From Methanosarcina sp. MTP4 (lineage in GTDB: Archaea; Halobacteriota; Methanosarcinia; Methanosarcinales; Methanosarcinaceae), in NCBI RefSeq assembly GCF_000970045.1, contig NZ_CP009505.1, positions 3,062,808-3,126,807 of the forward strand: DNA of 64,000 nt, written 5' to 3'. The translations under genes and the position numbers were made by a program. Each line of letters opens with the position of its first letter. The first letter of the stretch is position 1. The notes under the pieces were generated by a model that worked only from the letters and a program-made list of their open reading frames with translations, was not told where the DNA came from and searched no databases. This document shows, piece after piece, positions 17,646 through 28,003 of this stretch.

Positions 17646-18020
17646 AAAGCCTCATGCAGGCTTTCTTATTTCCATACCCCATTTTCAACACCCGTTTTCA
17701 ACAGTTTAGTATCAGAATTCTTTATTTTCGGAATCCATTTTTTATTTCTGCATTCGGTTTTATTTCCAATATTAGATTCTATTTGGCATTTTCAATATCC
17801 TACAGATTTTCGATCCTGCAGTCCTTCATTCAATTCTACAAATTATGGACCCAAAATCCAGGAGTTGCCGCTTTTTCCGGACGAAAAAAACGCCGCTCTT
17901 AACAAAGTATAGATGTATAGGACATACACCACGTCTGCCGAGGAGGTAACAATTAAATACGGCAAGGTACAAACCTGTACAAAAAAATAGCCATTCACGC
18001 ATATACAGAAAAGGGATAAC
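17646..18020. other. Intergenic region between thiDN and trpB2
   Basis: 375 bp. The first 200 bases are T-rich with repeated ATTTTCAA- and TTTC-type words, a likely termination zone. The last 120 bases form the promoter and leader of the TrpB-like gene. The Phe-rich frame at 17654 has no ribosome binding site and is not a gene. Confidence 0.45.
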
Positions 18021-19319
18021 ATGGAACAGACAAAAATAATCCTTGACGAGAACGAAATGCCAAAAAGGTGGTATAACGTTCTTCCCGACCTCCCCACCCC
18101 TCTGGAACCCCCTCTTGATCCAAAAACACGGGAAGTGATGAGTCCCGAGGCCCTGGAACCTATTTTTCCAAAGGAGCTTATCAGGCAGGAGATGAGCAGT
18201 GACAGGTACATCAACATCCCCAAAGAGGTCCTTGAAATATACAGGCTCTGGAGGCCAAGCCCTCTTTACAGGGCCCACCAGCTTGAAAAGCTCCTCAAGA
18301 CCCCTGCGAAGATCTATTACAAATATGAAGGGGTAAGCCCGGCAGGCAGCCACAAGACTAACACATCCATTGCCCAGACTTATTACAACATGAAAGAGGG
18401 CACGGAAAGGATAACCACCGAAACAGGAGCAGGGCAGTGGGGAAGTGCGCTGTCCCTTGCCTGCAACTATTTCGATATCGAGTGCAAAGTCTACATGGTC
18501 CGTTCCAGTTTCTACCAGAAACCCTACCGGAAATCCCTCATAACCCTCTGGGGCGGAAACGTAGTCCCTTCCCCGAGCCCGGACACGGAATTCGGGAGAT
18601 GGGTCCTGAAAGAACAGCCCGATACTCCGGGAACCCTGGGAATTGCCATAAGTGAAGCCGTGGAAGATGCCGCACTTAATGAGAACACTAAATATTCCCT
18701 CGGAAGCGTCCTGAACCATGTGGTACTGCACCAGACCATTATCGGGGAAGAGAGTAAAAAGCAGCTTGCCCAGGTGGAAACGTACCCTGACATTGTAATC
18801 GGGTGTTGCGGCGGGGGAAGTAACCTGGGGGGCATCGCTCTTGAGTACGTAAAAGACAAGCTTGAAGGCAAACATGATGCAAAAGTGATTGCAGTGGAAC
18901 CCACGTCCTGTCCCACCCTTACGAAAGGAGAATACAGGTATGACTTCGGGGACACGGCTGAAATGACCCCGCTTCTCAAGATGTACACCCTCGGGCACAC
19001 CCATGTCCCGCCCGCCATCCATGCAGGGGGACTTCGCTACCACGGGGACTCCCCGATCGTAAGCAAACTCCACGCCGAAGGTTTAATTGACGCCGTTTCC
19101 TACGGGCAGAAGACCGTGTTCGAAGCTGCGGTCCAGTTTGCCCGCACGGAAGGAATTGTGCCGGCTCCGGAATCTTCTCATGCCATACGCTGTGCAATCG
19201 ACGAAGCTCTCAAGTGCAAGCAGACCGGGGAAGAGAAAACAATCCTCTTCAACCTGAGCGGACACGGGCACTTTGACATGGCCTCCTATGACAAATACTT
19301 CAACGGCGAAATGGAATAA
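18021..19319 (+). CDS. trpB2: Tryptophan synthase beta-like protein, TrpB2 type
   Basis: 432 residues; longer than TrpB1 and with the N-terminal extension of TrpB2. PLP-binding lysine is K112 in GSHKTNTS; the phosphate-binding loop is [10 protein letters not shown]. TrpB2 enzymes condense serine and indole without a TrpA partner, so it may salvage indole. No trpA or other trp genes are nearby, which agrees with a stand-alone role. GGGAT lies upstream of the ATG. A long antisense frame across it is a composition artefact. Confidence 0.94.
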   Translation: MEQTKIILDENEMPKRWYNVLPDLPTPLEPPLDPKTREVMSPEALEPIFPKELIRQEMSSDRYINIPKEVLEIYRLWRPSPLYRAHQLEKLLKTPAKIYYKYEGVSPAGSHKTNTSIAQTYYNMKEGTERITTETGAGQWGSALSLACNYFDIECKVYMVRSSFYQKPYRKSLITLWGGNVVPSPSPDTEFGRWVLKEQPDTPGTLGIAISEAVEDAALNENTKYSLGSVLNHVVLHQTIIGEESKKQLAQVETYPDIVIGCCGGGSNLGGIALEYVKDKLEGKHDAKVIAVEPTSCPTLTKGEYRYDFGDTAEMTPLLKMYTLGHTHVPPAIHAGGLRYHGDSPIVSKLHAEGLIDAVSYGQKTVFEAAVQFARTEGIVPAPESSHAIRCAIDEALKCKQTGEEKTILFNLSGHGHFDMASYDKYFNGEME

Positions 19320-19498
19320 ACGGCTCGTAAGAAGAGAGGCGAAACATAAAAGCGGCCTGTAAAAGCAATCTGTAAAAACGACCTGAAAAAAGAAGGCAGG
19401 CCGATAAAAGGGATTTTTGAAATCGGGGCAAAGCTAAACAGGCTTCTGCCCCATGAATTTCCATTTTTAAAATCAAGTAAAAAGTCAGAAAAAGCCGC

Positions 19499-19906
19499 TT
19501 ACTCTATCTGCTTCAGGTTCAGTATATACATCACCATCTTCGAGTTCAGCTTGCTTTCTTTTGCTACCTTTTCTGCTACCTCTTCGGCAGGAACCCCTTC
19601 GCCCTTCATGTCCTTTATTTTCTCGATTACGGAAGAGGGTACGGTGTAATATTCATTTATGTCCTTCCTGTGCCCCCAGACATCACCTTCCATTAACTCG
19701 ACTTTCTGCATTTCCAGAAACATTTCGATTGATTTCGAAATAGTCCGTTTGTAGGACCTGGGAAGCTGGACGACCTCGAGTTTCGGGCAGGTCTCTACAA
19801 GCAGGAAAATGTCCTTGTTTGAAGGCCTGAACGCTAGATGGACTACCCTCTCGTTAGGGTTCAATGAGATGATCTCATCTCTTGAGCTGACAACTCTGAT
19901 TTTCAT
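19499..19906 (-). CDS. DUF1699 family protein (copy 1)
   Basis: 135 residues from the ATG giving MKIRVVSSRDEI. A conserved GGGGGATTAG precedes this ATG as it does in the paralogue at 20794, which argues against the longer upstream frame. The middle contains HLAFRPSNKDIFLLVETCPK and GDVWGHRKDINEYY, conserved in the copy. The family is largely confined to methanogens; function is unknown. The C-terminal helical segment (VAKESKLNSKMVMYIL) resembles a helix-turn-helix but I cannot confirm DNA binding. Confidence 0.82.
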   Translation of the reverse strand: MKIRVVSSRDEIISLNPNERVVHLAFRPSNKDIFLLVETCPKLEVVQLPRSYKRTISKSIEMFLEMQKVELMEGDVWGHRKDINEYYTVPSSVIEKIKDMKGEGVPAEEVAEKVAKESKLNSKMVMYILNLKQIE

Positions 19907-20252
19907 TCTAATCCCCCACATATCTTCGATTAAATCAAAGACTAATAAAATTAATTGGATAACCAAGCTTAAATAATTTTCCATAATTTATCGTGAAATT
20001 CATTCAACTTACCCCATGTTATTTGAGAAAAAAAGCATTAAAAGAAGGAAGAAGTGAAATACTTCAAAATCCCAATTGAAATTGAGTGTTCCAAAGTTAA
20101 AACATTATTTAGAAAGTAGAGATAAATATAAAAAGACAGTTCTAAAAATGTCCCCGGCGGAGAATCAGGAAACTCCAGCCCACAGAAAGAACCGGAAATA
20201 CAGCGCCTGCTCTTCTTAGAAGATCCTGATAAAATAGAGCCCATTCTCAATC

Positions 20253-20335
20253 AGATTTCACTCTCAATCAGACCTCCCAAATAAGATTTCACTCTCAATC
20301 AGACCTCCCAAATAAGATTTCACTCTCAATCAGAT
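20253..20335. repeat. 31-bp direct repeat, 2.7 copies
   Basis: Unit begins AGATTTCACTCTCAATCAGA and continues CCTCCCAAATA; two full identical copies start at 20253 and 20284 and a partial copy at 20315. Confidence 0.85.
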
Positions 20336-20543
20336 TTTTTACTGAGGCCGGAAGTGCCCTAAAAATGAAGGCTTTACTATGAACCCACGACGAATGAACT
20401 CACGATGCATAAACTCACTGCATATGCTTACACTTAGACAAACCAGGGTATTCATAAACAAGGATGAAACGTCCTAATTAGGAAATCCTGAATGCGGAAA
20501 AAAATCTCACGCAGAAGTTACAATCCGTATGCCTGTGCAGCTC

Positions 20544-20590
20544 TGATGCAACTCTACTGATGCAACTCTACTGATGCAACTCTACTGATG
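20544..20590. repeat. 14-bp tandem repeat, 3+ copies
   Basis: Unit TGATGCAACTCTAC, three perfect copies from 20544 and a partial fourth at 20586. Confidence 0.85.
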
Positions 20591-20793
20591 CGATCTGTCC
20601 GCAAGTACGACCTATTTACAGGATTACCTCTAAGATATTACTATTAAGAACGAAAGATCCCGGATTGCCCTGAAAAACTCTTTAAACCCCCCGGATGCAA
20701 AAACCCGGACCCATATCTTTCTACAAGCCCCTTTTCAGATGCAAAGAAAAAAATTATCACCTCAACCGAAAAATACCTGAACAGAAGGGTAGC

Positions 20794-21201
20794 TCAAGCC
20801 ACATTCTTCTGGTTTAAGATGTACATGATCATATCAGTGTTCAACTTGCTTTCTCTCGAAAGTTTTTCAGCAATCATATCGTTGGATACACGGTCCGCCT
20901 TTAATTCCTGGATCTTCTCCAGTACGTTTTGGGATACATTGTAGTACTCGTTTATGTCCTTCCTGTGTCCCCAAACGTCCCCTTCGAGGAGGTTAATTTT
21001 CTGCATTTCCAGGAACATCTCAATAGATTTTGAGACTGTTCGACGATACGACTTCGGAAGCTGGATTGCTTCAATTTTCGGACATGTCTCCGCAAGCACG
21101 AAGACATCCCTGTTCGAGGGTCTGAATGCAAGGTGTACAACTTTTTCATTAGGATTCAGGGTAGGAATTTCCTCCCGTGAACTAACCACTCTAATTTTCA
21201 T
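20794..21201 (-). CDS. DUF1699 family protein (copy 2)
   Basis: 135 residues, the same length as the copy at 19499 and closely similar throughout (GDVWGHRKDINEYY, SKSIEMFLEMQK). The start is the ATG preceded by GGGGATTAG, matching the paralogue. It lies about 80 bp downstream of hisD in the same direction but after its own leader. Function unknown. Divergence concentrates in the C-terminal 50 residues, so the copies may have different partners. Confidence 0.82.
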   Translation of the reverse strand: MKIRVVSSREEIPTLNPNEKVVHLAFRPSNRDVFVLAETCPKIEAIQLPKSYRRTVSKSIEMFLEMQKINLLEGDVWGHRKDINEYYNVSQNVLEKIQELKADRVSNDMIAEKLSRESKLNTDMIMYILNQKNVA

Positions 21202-21287
21202 ACTAATCCCCACTACTCCTCATTTATTTAAAATAGCAAATTTTCTTATGCGTTTACATTTTATATAAGTATCGAATGGCGTACACA

Positions 21288-22580
21288 TTATTTAGAAGGT
21301 TTCCAGCCGAACCGCGTCCTTATAGCATCGGCATGTGCCTTTAAGCCTTCTTCCTCGGCCAGCGCGATTACAGTTTCTTTTAAGCTTTCAAGCCCAATCT
21401 TACTGATTTTCTGGATGGTAGAATATTTCATGAAGTGATTTATGTTTAGTCCGGAATAGACCCGGGCATAACCGGCAGTAGGAAGCACGTGATTGGTACC
21501 GGATGCATAGTCCCCCACAGGGACAGGGGCATAGGCTCCGACGAAAATAGATCCGGCATTTTTGATCCTGTCAAGCACGAAATCCTCATCCGAAACGATT
21601 ATTTCAAGGTGTTCGGGAGCGAATTTATTGCTGAAGTCGATGCACTTTTCCAGGGAGCTCTCCGTAAGGATTGCGGCATTCTCCAGGGAAACTTTCACGA
21701 TTTCACCCCTTGCGGTCTGCTTGGCCTGAACCCTTACTTCTTCGCTTACGGCTTTTGCCAGGGCTTCGGATGTCGTGACCAGCACGGAAACAGCATTCGG
21801 GTCGTGTTCTGCCTGGGCGATGATGTCCGAAGCTACCATTACAGCATCCGCAGACTCATCCGCAATAATCAACACCTCACTCGGGCCTGCCGGGAAGTCG
21901 ATTTCGGCAACGTCCCTGACCTGCATCTTGGCAGCCGTCACAAAGACATTCCCCGGACCCACAATCTTGCCAACCTTCGGAACGCTCTCCGTCCCGTAAG
22001 CCATTGCCCCTACGGCCTGCACGCCGCCGAGCTTGAAGACCCTGTCCGCCCCTGCGACCTTTGCCGCTGCCAGGGTAAGAGGGTGTACCGAACCGTCAGC
22101 CCTCGGAGGAGTACATACAATCACCTGCTCAACACCTGCAACCCGGGCGGGGATCACGGTCATGAGCACTGTAGAAGGATAGGAAGCCCTGCCTCCGGGA
22201 GCATAGGCCCCCACGCTTTCAAGGGGAGTAGCTTTTTGTCCCAGCACGACCCCGGGTTTGAGTTCCATGAACCAGGTCTTCTCGGGGAGCTGGGCTTCGT
22301 GGAAAGCTTTGATATTTGAAGCTGCGGTTTTGAGGTGCTCCAGGAGCTCCGCATCGATTCCGGAAATCGCTTTTTCGAATTCCTCTTCACTGACCTCAAA
22401 ATCCGTAAAATCTACCTTATCAAACTTCTTTGTATATTCCCGGACTGCTGCATCTCCCTTTTCACGCACATCCGCAAGCACGGCCGAAACGGTTTCCCCC
22501 ACGTCTGCAAGCCCGGATTCCCGGGAGAGCAGTCCCTGCATTTCAGCTTTTGAAACGTCTGACAATTTTTTGAATAACAT
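21288..22580 (-). CDS. hisD: Histidinol dehydrogenase
   Basis: 430 residues from ATG 22580 (E. coli HisD is 434). GAGATGATC precedes it, matching the anti-SD GGAGGTGATC; upstream in-frame starts lack this. Oxidises histidinol to histidine in two NAD-dependent steps. Landmarks: [30 protein letters not shown], the zinc/catalytic block [13 protein letters not shown], and FAPEHLEI with the catalytic Glu-His pair. No other his genes are adjacent, as usual for scattered archaeal his genes. Confidence 0.96.
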   Translation of the reverse strand: MLFKKLSDVSKAEMQGLLSRESGLADVGETVSAVLADVREKGDAAVREYTKKFDKVDFTDFEVSEEEFEKAISGIDAELLEHLKTAASNIKAFHEAQLPEKTWFMELKPGVVLGQKATPLESVGAYAPGGRASYPSTVLMTVIPARVAGVEQVIVCTPPRADGSVHPLTLAAAKVAGADRVFKLGGVQAVGAMAYGTESVPKVGKIVGPGNVFVTAAKMQVRDVAEIDFPAGPSEVLIIADESADAVMVASDIIAQAEHDPNAVSVLVTTSEALAKAVSEEVRVQAKQTARGEIVKVSLENAAILTESSLEKCIDFSNKFAPEHLEIIVSDEDFVLDRIKNAGSIFVGAYAPVPVGDYASGTNHVLPTAGYARVYSGLNINHFMKYSTIQKISKIGLESLKETVIALAEEEGLKAHADAIRTRFGWKPSK

Positions 22581-22855
22581 GATGATCATCTCTGAAATAT
22601 AATCTGATCCCATTAAATCCCTGATCTAATTTAATATTTTCACCTCAAAACCCGATAAAACCCTTAAAATCCAGGTGAAAATGAAAAGCGAAAAAAAGGG
22701 GCTTTGTAGAAATCCTAAAATTTAGACAGTATTTGAGCGGAGGAAAGGAAGGAAAAAGGAAAAAATAAGCGAAGAAGAAGAAAGAAAAAATAGGCAAAAA
22801 GATGAGCGAAGTGGACGGAAATTCGGAATTTTTGACCGGACTTCAGGCTATCAAT

Positions 22856-25063
22856 TCAAAAATCGTTGAAAGTTTTCTGTCCCGCCCCGGCCTTTTCTTC
22901 CCCGGCCTCCGGCAGCTGCACTTCAGCAGAGAACTCCGTGCCGGCAGCATCATCCCTTCCAAGCTGCCTGAAAATCCTTTCCGCAATCTTCGGGCCGACA
23001 ACCGCAGCTACAGCCTCCGGGGCTGCCCCTGAGAGGTCTGCAAGAGACCTGAAACCCGCCTTGTAGAGTTTTCTTGCCCTGACACGCCCTATGCCCTTCA
23101 TGTCGAGCAGTTCCATCAGTTCGGGGCCTGCTCCGTAGTGGACCCTCATTTCGAGTTCTGCGGCTTTCTCAGCCCCCTTCAGCTCAAGGAGCCGGGCAAG
23201 CTGGGTGACCACGTGCATGATCCACTCGGCAATATCCGCAATTGCCCGTATGTCCCCTTCCCCGACCCCGAACTTTGAACATAGCTCGTTTTCAGGCTTT
23301 TCCCGGATCCATTCCAGAAGCAGGAGCGCGGTCTTTACCTCCTGCAAAAACCACTCGTACTCTACCATATCGAAGGAGTTAGGGACTTTCACGAACTCCT
23401 CCGAATGAGTCATGGCAAAATCGTTGATCCCTTCGTAGTCCGAACTCCGCATGTAAAGCAGGCGCATGTCCGGCGTGCTGCAGATAAGGTGCAGCAGGGT
23501 AAGGTCAGTCAGGGAACCCCCTGCCCCTCTCAGGCCTTTTACGACGACTGCTGCCGAGAGGGGGTCGATATAAAGCTTTGAGACCAGTTTCCCGAACATC
23601 GTGGGGACGAGTTCTTCGGCTTCCTCGAGCATGCCCTCAAGCGTCAGGAAGTGCAGGCACTCATCCACAACCGTAGAGAGCCCAAAATTCGAGTACTGGA
23701 AAGCAAAGAAGGTCGCCTCCAGAAAGTCCATGAGCTCTTCCTTCGTATGGGCAAACCCGTTTGCAATCGTGGAAAGCACGTGGGTCCTGAGGGCATTTTC
23801 GGTCCCGAGCTTGGACCAGATCTCCTCAGCCCCGGCCTCGATATAACGCTCAAAAAGATTTCCAAGCTCCTCATTCGACTTTGCGAGAAGTACAGCTTCC
23901 CCGTAAGGGTCAAGCCTCGGCCTTCCTGCCCTGCCCGCCATCTGTTTGTACTCGAGAGCAGGTATAGGTTGCATTCCATCTTGAGAAGAATAGCGCCGGT
24001 AGCTTCGAATAACCACCCTCCGGGCAGGCAGGTTCAGCCCCGCAGCCAGGGTGGGTGTGCTTGAGATCATCTTGATCCGGCCTGCCCTGAAACCTTCTTC
24101 CACAAGCTCCCTTGAAGCCGAAGTCAACCCTGCATGGTGGAAAGCTGTCCCGGCCCGGATACAGGCTGCAAGGGTGACCGCGGTATCAGTCTCGCTGTTT
24201 TCCAGAACCTCGTCGGCAATCCCGGCAAGTACGTCCCTGTCTTCCACAGAGAGGGCCTTTTTGACTTTCGGAGCTGCTTTTTTTGCAAAACCCATGCAGT
24301 TCTTCCGGCTGCTCTCAAAAACCAGGCACTGCCCTCCTTCCCGGAGGGTATCCAGCACAAGGTTCACCGCCTCGTCCTTTGTGGGCTGTTCAATAGCCCT
24401 GTCCAGACCCTTAAAGTATAAAGTCCCGTTAAGCAAAACCCCCTCCCTAAGGTCGGTAGGCCTCCAATCACTAAGCACAAGCCCGGCATCCAGCCACGCC
24501 GCAAGCTCGTCAGCATTCCCGACAGTAGCCGAAAGCGCCAGGATCTGGCAGGAGGGGTTCATCCTCCTGAGCTTTGCGAGGGTTACTTCAAGAGTAGGCC
24601 CCCGGTTCGCCGAATCGATCAAGTGGACCTCGTCAGCCACAACAACAGAAATCTCCCGCATCCAGGCCGTATCGTTCCTCAGGAGGGAGTCCGTCTTCTC
24701 GGACGTCGCCACGATAATGTCATTTACTCCAAGCCCCTCGTCCCGCCGGTCATAGTCCCCGGTAGAAATCCCGACCCTGACCCCGAGTTTTGAAAACTCC
24801 CGGAAATGCCTGAACTTCTCGGAGGCAAGTGCCCGGAGAGGCACGATATAAAGCGCCTTTCCCCCCGAAAGTACCGCCTTTAACATGGCAAGCTCGGCAA
24901 GCAAAGTCTTTCCTGACGCCGTAGGGATTGCCGCAAGCAAGTTCCTTCCTTCAAGCAGGCCCTTTTCCACAGCTTCCGCCTGCGGAGGGTAAAGCTCCTC
25001 AATTCCGGAATCCAGGTAAAATTTCTTTACTTCATCTGGCAGGTCGAGACACTCGATTTTCAT
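22856..25063 (-). CDS. hel308: ATP-dependent DNA helicase Hel308
   Basis: 735 residues, normal for archaeal Hel308, a superfamily 2 3'-5' helicase acting at stalled forks. Walker [11 protein letters not shown] at 44-53; Walker B DEVH; motif [12 protein letters not shown]; motif IV-V region [19 protein letters not shown]; motif [11 protein letters not shown]. The C-terminus has the ratchet region and a helix-hairpin-helix ([17 protein letters not shown]). The Lys/Ala-rich tail after residue 710 is variable. Single gene with its own promoter region. Confidence 0.96.
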   Translation of the reverse strand: MKIECLDLPDEVKKFYLDSGIEELYPPQAEAVEKGLLEGRNLLAAIPTASGKTLLAELAMLKAVLSGGKALYIVPLRALASEKFRHFREFSKLGVRVGISTGDYDRRDEGLGVNDIIVATSEKTDSLLRNDTAWMREISVVVADEVHLIDSANRGPTLEVTLAKLRRMNPSCQILALSATVGNADELAAWLDAGLVLSDWRPTDLREGVLLNGTLYFKGLDRAIEQPTKDEAVNLVLDTLREGGQCLVFESSRKNCMGFAKKAAPKVKKALSVEDRDVLAGIADEVLENSETDTAVTLAACIRAGTAFHHAGLTSASRELVEEGFRAGRIKMISSTPTLAAGLNLPARRVVIRSYRRYSSQDGMQPIPALEYKQMAGRAGRPRLDPYGEAVLLAKSNEELGNLFERYIEAGAEEIWSKLGTENALRTHVLSTIANGFAHTKEELMDFLEATFFAFQYSNFGLSTVVDECLHFLTLEGMLEEAEELVPTMFGKLVSKLYIDPLSAAVVVKGLRGAGGSLTDLTLLHLICSTPDMRLLYMRSSDYEGINDFAMTHSEEFVKVPNSFDMVEYEWFLQEVKTALLLLEWIREKPENELCSKFGVGEGDIRAIADIAEWIMHVVTQLARLLELKGAEKAAELEMRVHYGAGPELMELLDMKGIGRVRARKLYKAGFRSLADLSGAAPEAVAAVVGPKIAERIFRQLGRDDAAGTEFSAEVQLPEAGEEKAGAGQKTFNDF

Positions 25064-25196
25064 TAAAGACCAGAAACTCCCGCATCCGATAAAAAATTAT
25101 TTTGAAAAAGCAATCCAGGGCAGAAATAAAAGTCCGCCCTTACAAGTCCACAGTACAATTTCACCCATAGAAAGCAAAAAAGTGAAATTTGGCAGA

Positions 25197-26963
25197 TTAC
25201 TCGGTCGCAGCATAGTAGTAGTTGCCGCTTTCCTTCTGTTCCCGGTCAAGCCTTGAACCCAGGTTGTTCACACGGGGGCGTCTGGTTTCTTCGTCCCGAC
25301 GGAAAGTGATCCCGAGGTTTTCCAGGAAGCGGTTCATACCGTTCTCCATGCTGAAGGGACCGTGAGCTTCACCGTAGACCGAGGGTTCACCTTCGAAGAC
25401 CAGGAGGCGCTGGCTGAGCATGTCGATCATGTAGATATCGTGGTCGACGACCATGGCTGTCTTCTGGTTGTTTTCGGCAAAGCGGTTCAGGACCCTCGTG
25501 ACCATGGAGCGCTGTTCCACGTCCAGGTGGGCACTCGGCTCATCGAGGATGTAGAGGTCGGCATCCCTGGACAGGCAGGCAGCAATCGCTACCCTCTGCA
25601 ATTCCCCTCCACTCAGGTCCATTAACATGTGATCATAGAGTTTTTCAAGCTGCAGGGGCTTTGCAATTTCCACTTCGTAGTAGCTGGTCCCGAACTGTCT
25701 TGAAATACCCCGCAGAAAATCCTGTACCCGCATCTGGATATCGGCTTTAATGTACTGAGGCTTGTAGGAGATCTTGACATCGATGTTGGGGTCCCCCTCA
25801 TCGGGTTTGATTTCCCCGGCAAGGATTTTCACGAAAGTGGACTTCCCAATCCCGTTCGGCCCCACAATACCGAGCACTTCGCCGTCCCTGAGGTTTCCGC
25901 CGGTTGCTTTCAGGGAAAAGCCTTCCCCGTACTGTTTGGAAAAACCACCAAAAGAGACCCTGGACTCGAACTCACGAGTATCCGTAGGCGGGTGTACCTC
26001 AAACTTGATGGCCTCAGTCCTGATCCGGATGTTTTCTTCAGGGAGGAAGCCCTTAAGGTACTGGTTTATCCCCACACGCACGCTCTTTGGGTGGGTGATC
26101 ACACCGAAACCGCCGGGTTCACCGTAAGCAAGGTGGATTGCGTCAGTGAGCAGGTCCAAGATCGCAAGGTCGTGTTCGACCACTAGCACGGCCTTCTCCT
26201 TTGAGAGTTCCTGGATCAAGCGGGCTACCTTGATCCTCTGGTGGATGTCCAGGTAGGGGCTGATTTCGTCAAAGAAATAGAAATGGGAGTCCCTGGCCGC
26301 ACAGGCTGCAATCGCAACCCTCTGCAGTTCCCCGCCACTCAATTCCGAGATCTTGCGGTCCATTACGCCGCGGAGTTCCAGGTAGTCTACCAGTTCATTG
26401 AGTACTCCTCGTTCATCGGTCTTCCCGAGGAGCTCGGAGGTCTTGCCTTTGAAGGCTTTTGGGATCAGGTCCACGTACTGGGGCTTCTGGGAGATCCTGA
26501 ACTTCCCGGAAACCACGTCCCTGAAATAATCATAAAGAGCCGTACCCGCATAGTGCTCGAGCACGGTATCCCAGTCCCCTGTCCCCTGCCCGAAGTTCGG
26601 GACCAGGGCTCCTGAAAGGATCTGGACCGAAGTACTCTTCCCTATCCCGTTAGGCCCGAGAATCCCGGTCACCTTCCCGGCCCGCGGCACAGGAAGCCCG
26701 AAAAGGGCAAAGCCGTTTGTCCCGTACCTGTGAGTGGGCTCCTGCAGAGCTTCCGGCAGCCCTATGATCATGATGGCGTCAAAGGGACACTTGTTTATGC
26801 ATATCCCGCAGCCCACGCAGAGTTCTTCGGAGATGACCGGTTTTCCGTCGTCCCCGAAAACAATGGTTTCGTCCCCTGTCCGGACCCTGGGACAATACTT
26901 TTCGCACTCCTTACTGCACCTTCTGGGCTGGCACCTGTCCTTATTGAGTATTGCTATTCGCAT
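25197..26963 (-). CDS. ABCE1/RLI ribosome-recycling ATPase
   Basis: 588 residues. The N-terminal ferredoxin-like domain has two [4Fe-4S] motifs: CQPRRCSKECEKYCP and CVGCGICINKCPFDAI. Two ABC domains follow, each with GPNGIGKST, LSGGELQRVAIA and a Walker B-D-loop (FFDEISPYLD; LDEPSAHLD). ABCE1 splits post-termination ribosomes with aRF1/Pelota. All catalytic motifs are intact. SD GGGGATAATC sits directly before the ATG. The upstream region carries the 11-copy 19-bp array. Confidence 0.97.
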   Translation of the reverse strand: MRIAILNKDRCQPRRCSKECEKYCPRVRTGDETIVFGDDGKPVISEELCVGCGICINKCPFDAIMIIGLPEALQEPTHRYGTNGFALFGLPVPRAGKVTGILGPNGIGKSTSVQILSGALVPNFGQGTGDWDTVLEHYAGTALYDYFRDVVSGKFRISQKPQYVDLIPKAFKGKTSELLGKTDERGVLNELVDYLELRGVMDRKISELSGGELQRVAIAACAARDSHFYFFDEISPYLDIHQRIKVARLIQELSKEKAVLVVEHDLAILDLLTDAIHLAYGEPGGFGVITHPKSVRVGINQYLKGFLPEENIRIRTEAIKFEVHPPTDTREFESRVSFGGFSKQYGEGFSLKATGGNLRDGEVLGIVGPNGIGKSTFVKILAGEIKPDEGDPNIDVKISYKPQYIKADIQMRVQDFLRGISRQFGTSYYEVEIAKPLQLEKLYDHMLMDLSGGELQRVAIAACLSRDADLYILDEPSAHLDVEQRSMVTRVLNRFAENNQKTAMVVDHDIYMIDMLSQRLLVFEGEPSVYGEAHGPFSMENGMNRFLENLGITFRRDEETRRPRVNNLGSRLDREQKESGNYYYAATE

Positions 26964-27509
26964 GATTATCCCCGAAAATAACGTTTTACATGTAACGGTT
27001 TCCTAATTGATATGAGATGATTACAATTCTTGAGAGATATTACAATTCTTGAGAGATATTACAATTCTTGAGAGATATTACAATTCTTGAGAGATATTAC
27101 AATTCTTGAGAGATATTACAATTCTTGAGAGATATTACAATTCTTGAGAGATATTACAATTCTTGAGAGATATTATAATTCTTGAGAGATATTACAATTC
27201 TTGAGAGATATTACAATTCTTGAGAGATATTAAAGTGTATGACTACAACGTTTATGAGCTGTTTATAAACCGCTTTGTAAGTATGTATGAATTGTTTCTG
27301 AGCGGCTAATAGCGCTCATGAAATGCCTTCCCTGCTTTATAAGTCTTTATCAAGCAGTTTAAGTCTGAAACCCCGGACTGGCCTGAACACCGAAACCTGA
27401 CCAAAAACCGGAAACAATGAGAGAAGAATGATAAAAAGGCTATAAAAGGACCAGGTAAAAAGACCTTTTCCCGGGAAAAGGCCTTTTGCAGTTCAGAAAA
27501 AAGAACTTT
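26964..27509. other. Upstream region of RLI
   Basis: 546 bp holding the 19-bp array and, beyond it, about 275 bp of mixed sequence with AT-rich words (GTTTATAAACC near 27259) that could include a TATA box. No genes seen. Confidence 0.5.
27020..27231. repeat. 19-bp tandem repeat, 11 copies, upstream of RLI
   Basis: Unit TTACAATTCTTGAGAGATA repeated 11 times with exact 19-bp period; the only variant I see is TATAATT for TACAATT near 27174-27180. It lies about 55-270 bp upstream of the RLI start, between that gene and the end of the 27510 gene, so it is in the promoter or leader region of RLI. Confidence 0.92.
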
Positions 27510-27935
27510 TCAGTTCAGGAGCAAAGTCCAGGTCACAAGGAAGAAGTCCAGGACAATGAATTCCACATAAAACCAGTCCTTGAACTTGAATGCCTTCGTG
27601 TCAATCTGGAGCTGCGGGTAGATCAACCTCTGGAGGTAGTATGTAAGCACAAAGACAATCGTTAGCAGGGCATACCAGATCCTGTCTTCGCCTGCCCCGT
27701 ACTGGTAGAAGACTATGAAACCGGCGACAATCCCAAGTAAAGCCGCAACTATTGTTTTTATAATTCCATCCCTGTGAGCTTTTTGCTTTTCTTCCGGGGA
27801 CATTTCCTTGATAAAGCTCTTTTTCTCAGGGATTTCAGCGCTTTCTGCAGCGCCTTCCGTGGGTATTTCCATTAATTCTGTGGGTTTTGTCTCTGTAGAC
27901 TTTGAACCCTTGGACCTTTGGGTTTTCTTACTCAA
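27510..27935 (-). CDS. Small membrane protein, probably archaeal EMC6-like
   Basis: 141 residues. A charged N-terminus of about 55 residues precedes three hydrophobic segments: TIVAALLGIVAGFIVFYQYG, ALLTIVFVLTYYLQRLI and FYVEFIVLDFFLVTWTLLL. The pattern YYLQR...IDTKAFKFKDWFYVEF matches my recollection of archaeal EMC6-like proteins, proposed relatives of a subunit of the ER membrane-protein insertase; this needs a profile search. Start appears to be TTG with AGGAG about 10 nt upstream. Separate from the neighbouring MBL gene by 68 bp. Confidence 0.6.
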   Translation of the reverse strand: MSKKTQRSKGSKSTETKPTELMEIPTEGAAESAEIPEKKSFIKEMSPEEKQKAHRDGIIKTIVAALLGIVAGFIVFYQYGAGEDRIWYALLTIVFVLTYYLQRLIYPQLQIDTKAFKFKDWFYVEFIVLDFFLVTWTLLLN

Positions 27936-28003
27936 AGTACGTACTCTCCTGAACGGCCGTTATCTCTTGAAATCCTCAGGGATTCGGCGCGAACTTCCCT
28001 GAT

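Larger units (their letters stand above)
19907..20793. other. Repeat-bearing spacer between the two DUF1699 genes
   Basis: About 890 bp between same-strand paralogues. It contains a 31-bp repeat (20253-20335) and a 14-bp repeat (20544-20590), different in sequence. No gene is recognisable; the 70-codon frame at 20038-20250 has no ribosome binding site and odd composition. Confidence 0.5.

Noticed and set aside
17826..19073. 415-codon frame opposite trpB2
   Set aside because: It is the exact antisense of a well-supported gene, starts inside it and has no family resemblance or SD. Codon bias of trpB2 explains the open frame.
21489..22319. 276-codon frame opposite hisD
   Set aside because: Antisense shadow of hisD with no recognisable protein motifs.
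27020..27231. Possible CRISPR array
   Set aside because: The 19-bp units are contiguous with no unique spacers and no cas genes are present; it is a simple tandem repeat. The same reasoning applies to the 22-bp array at 44463-44640.
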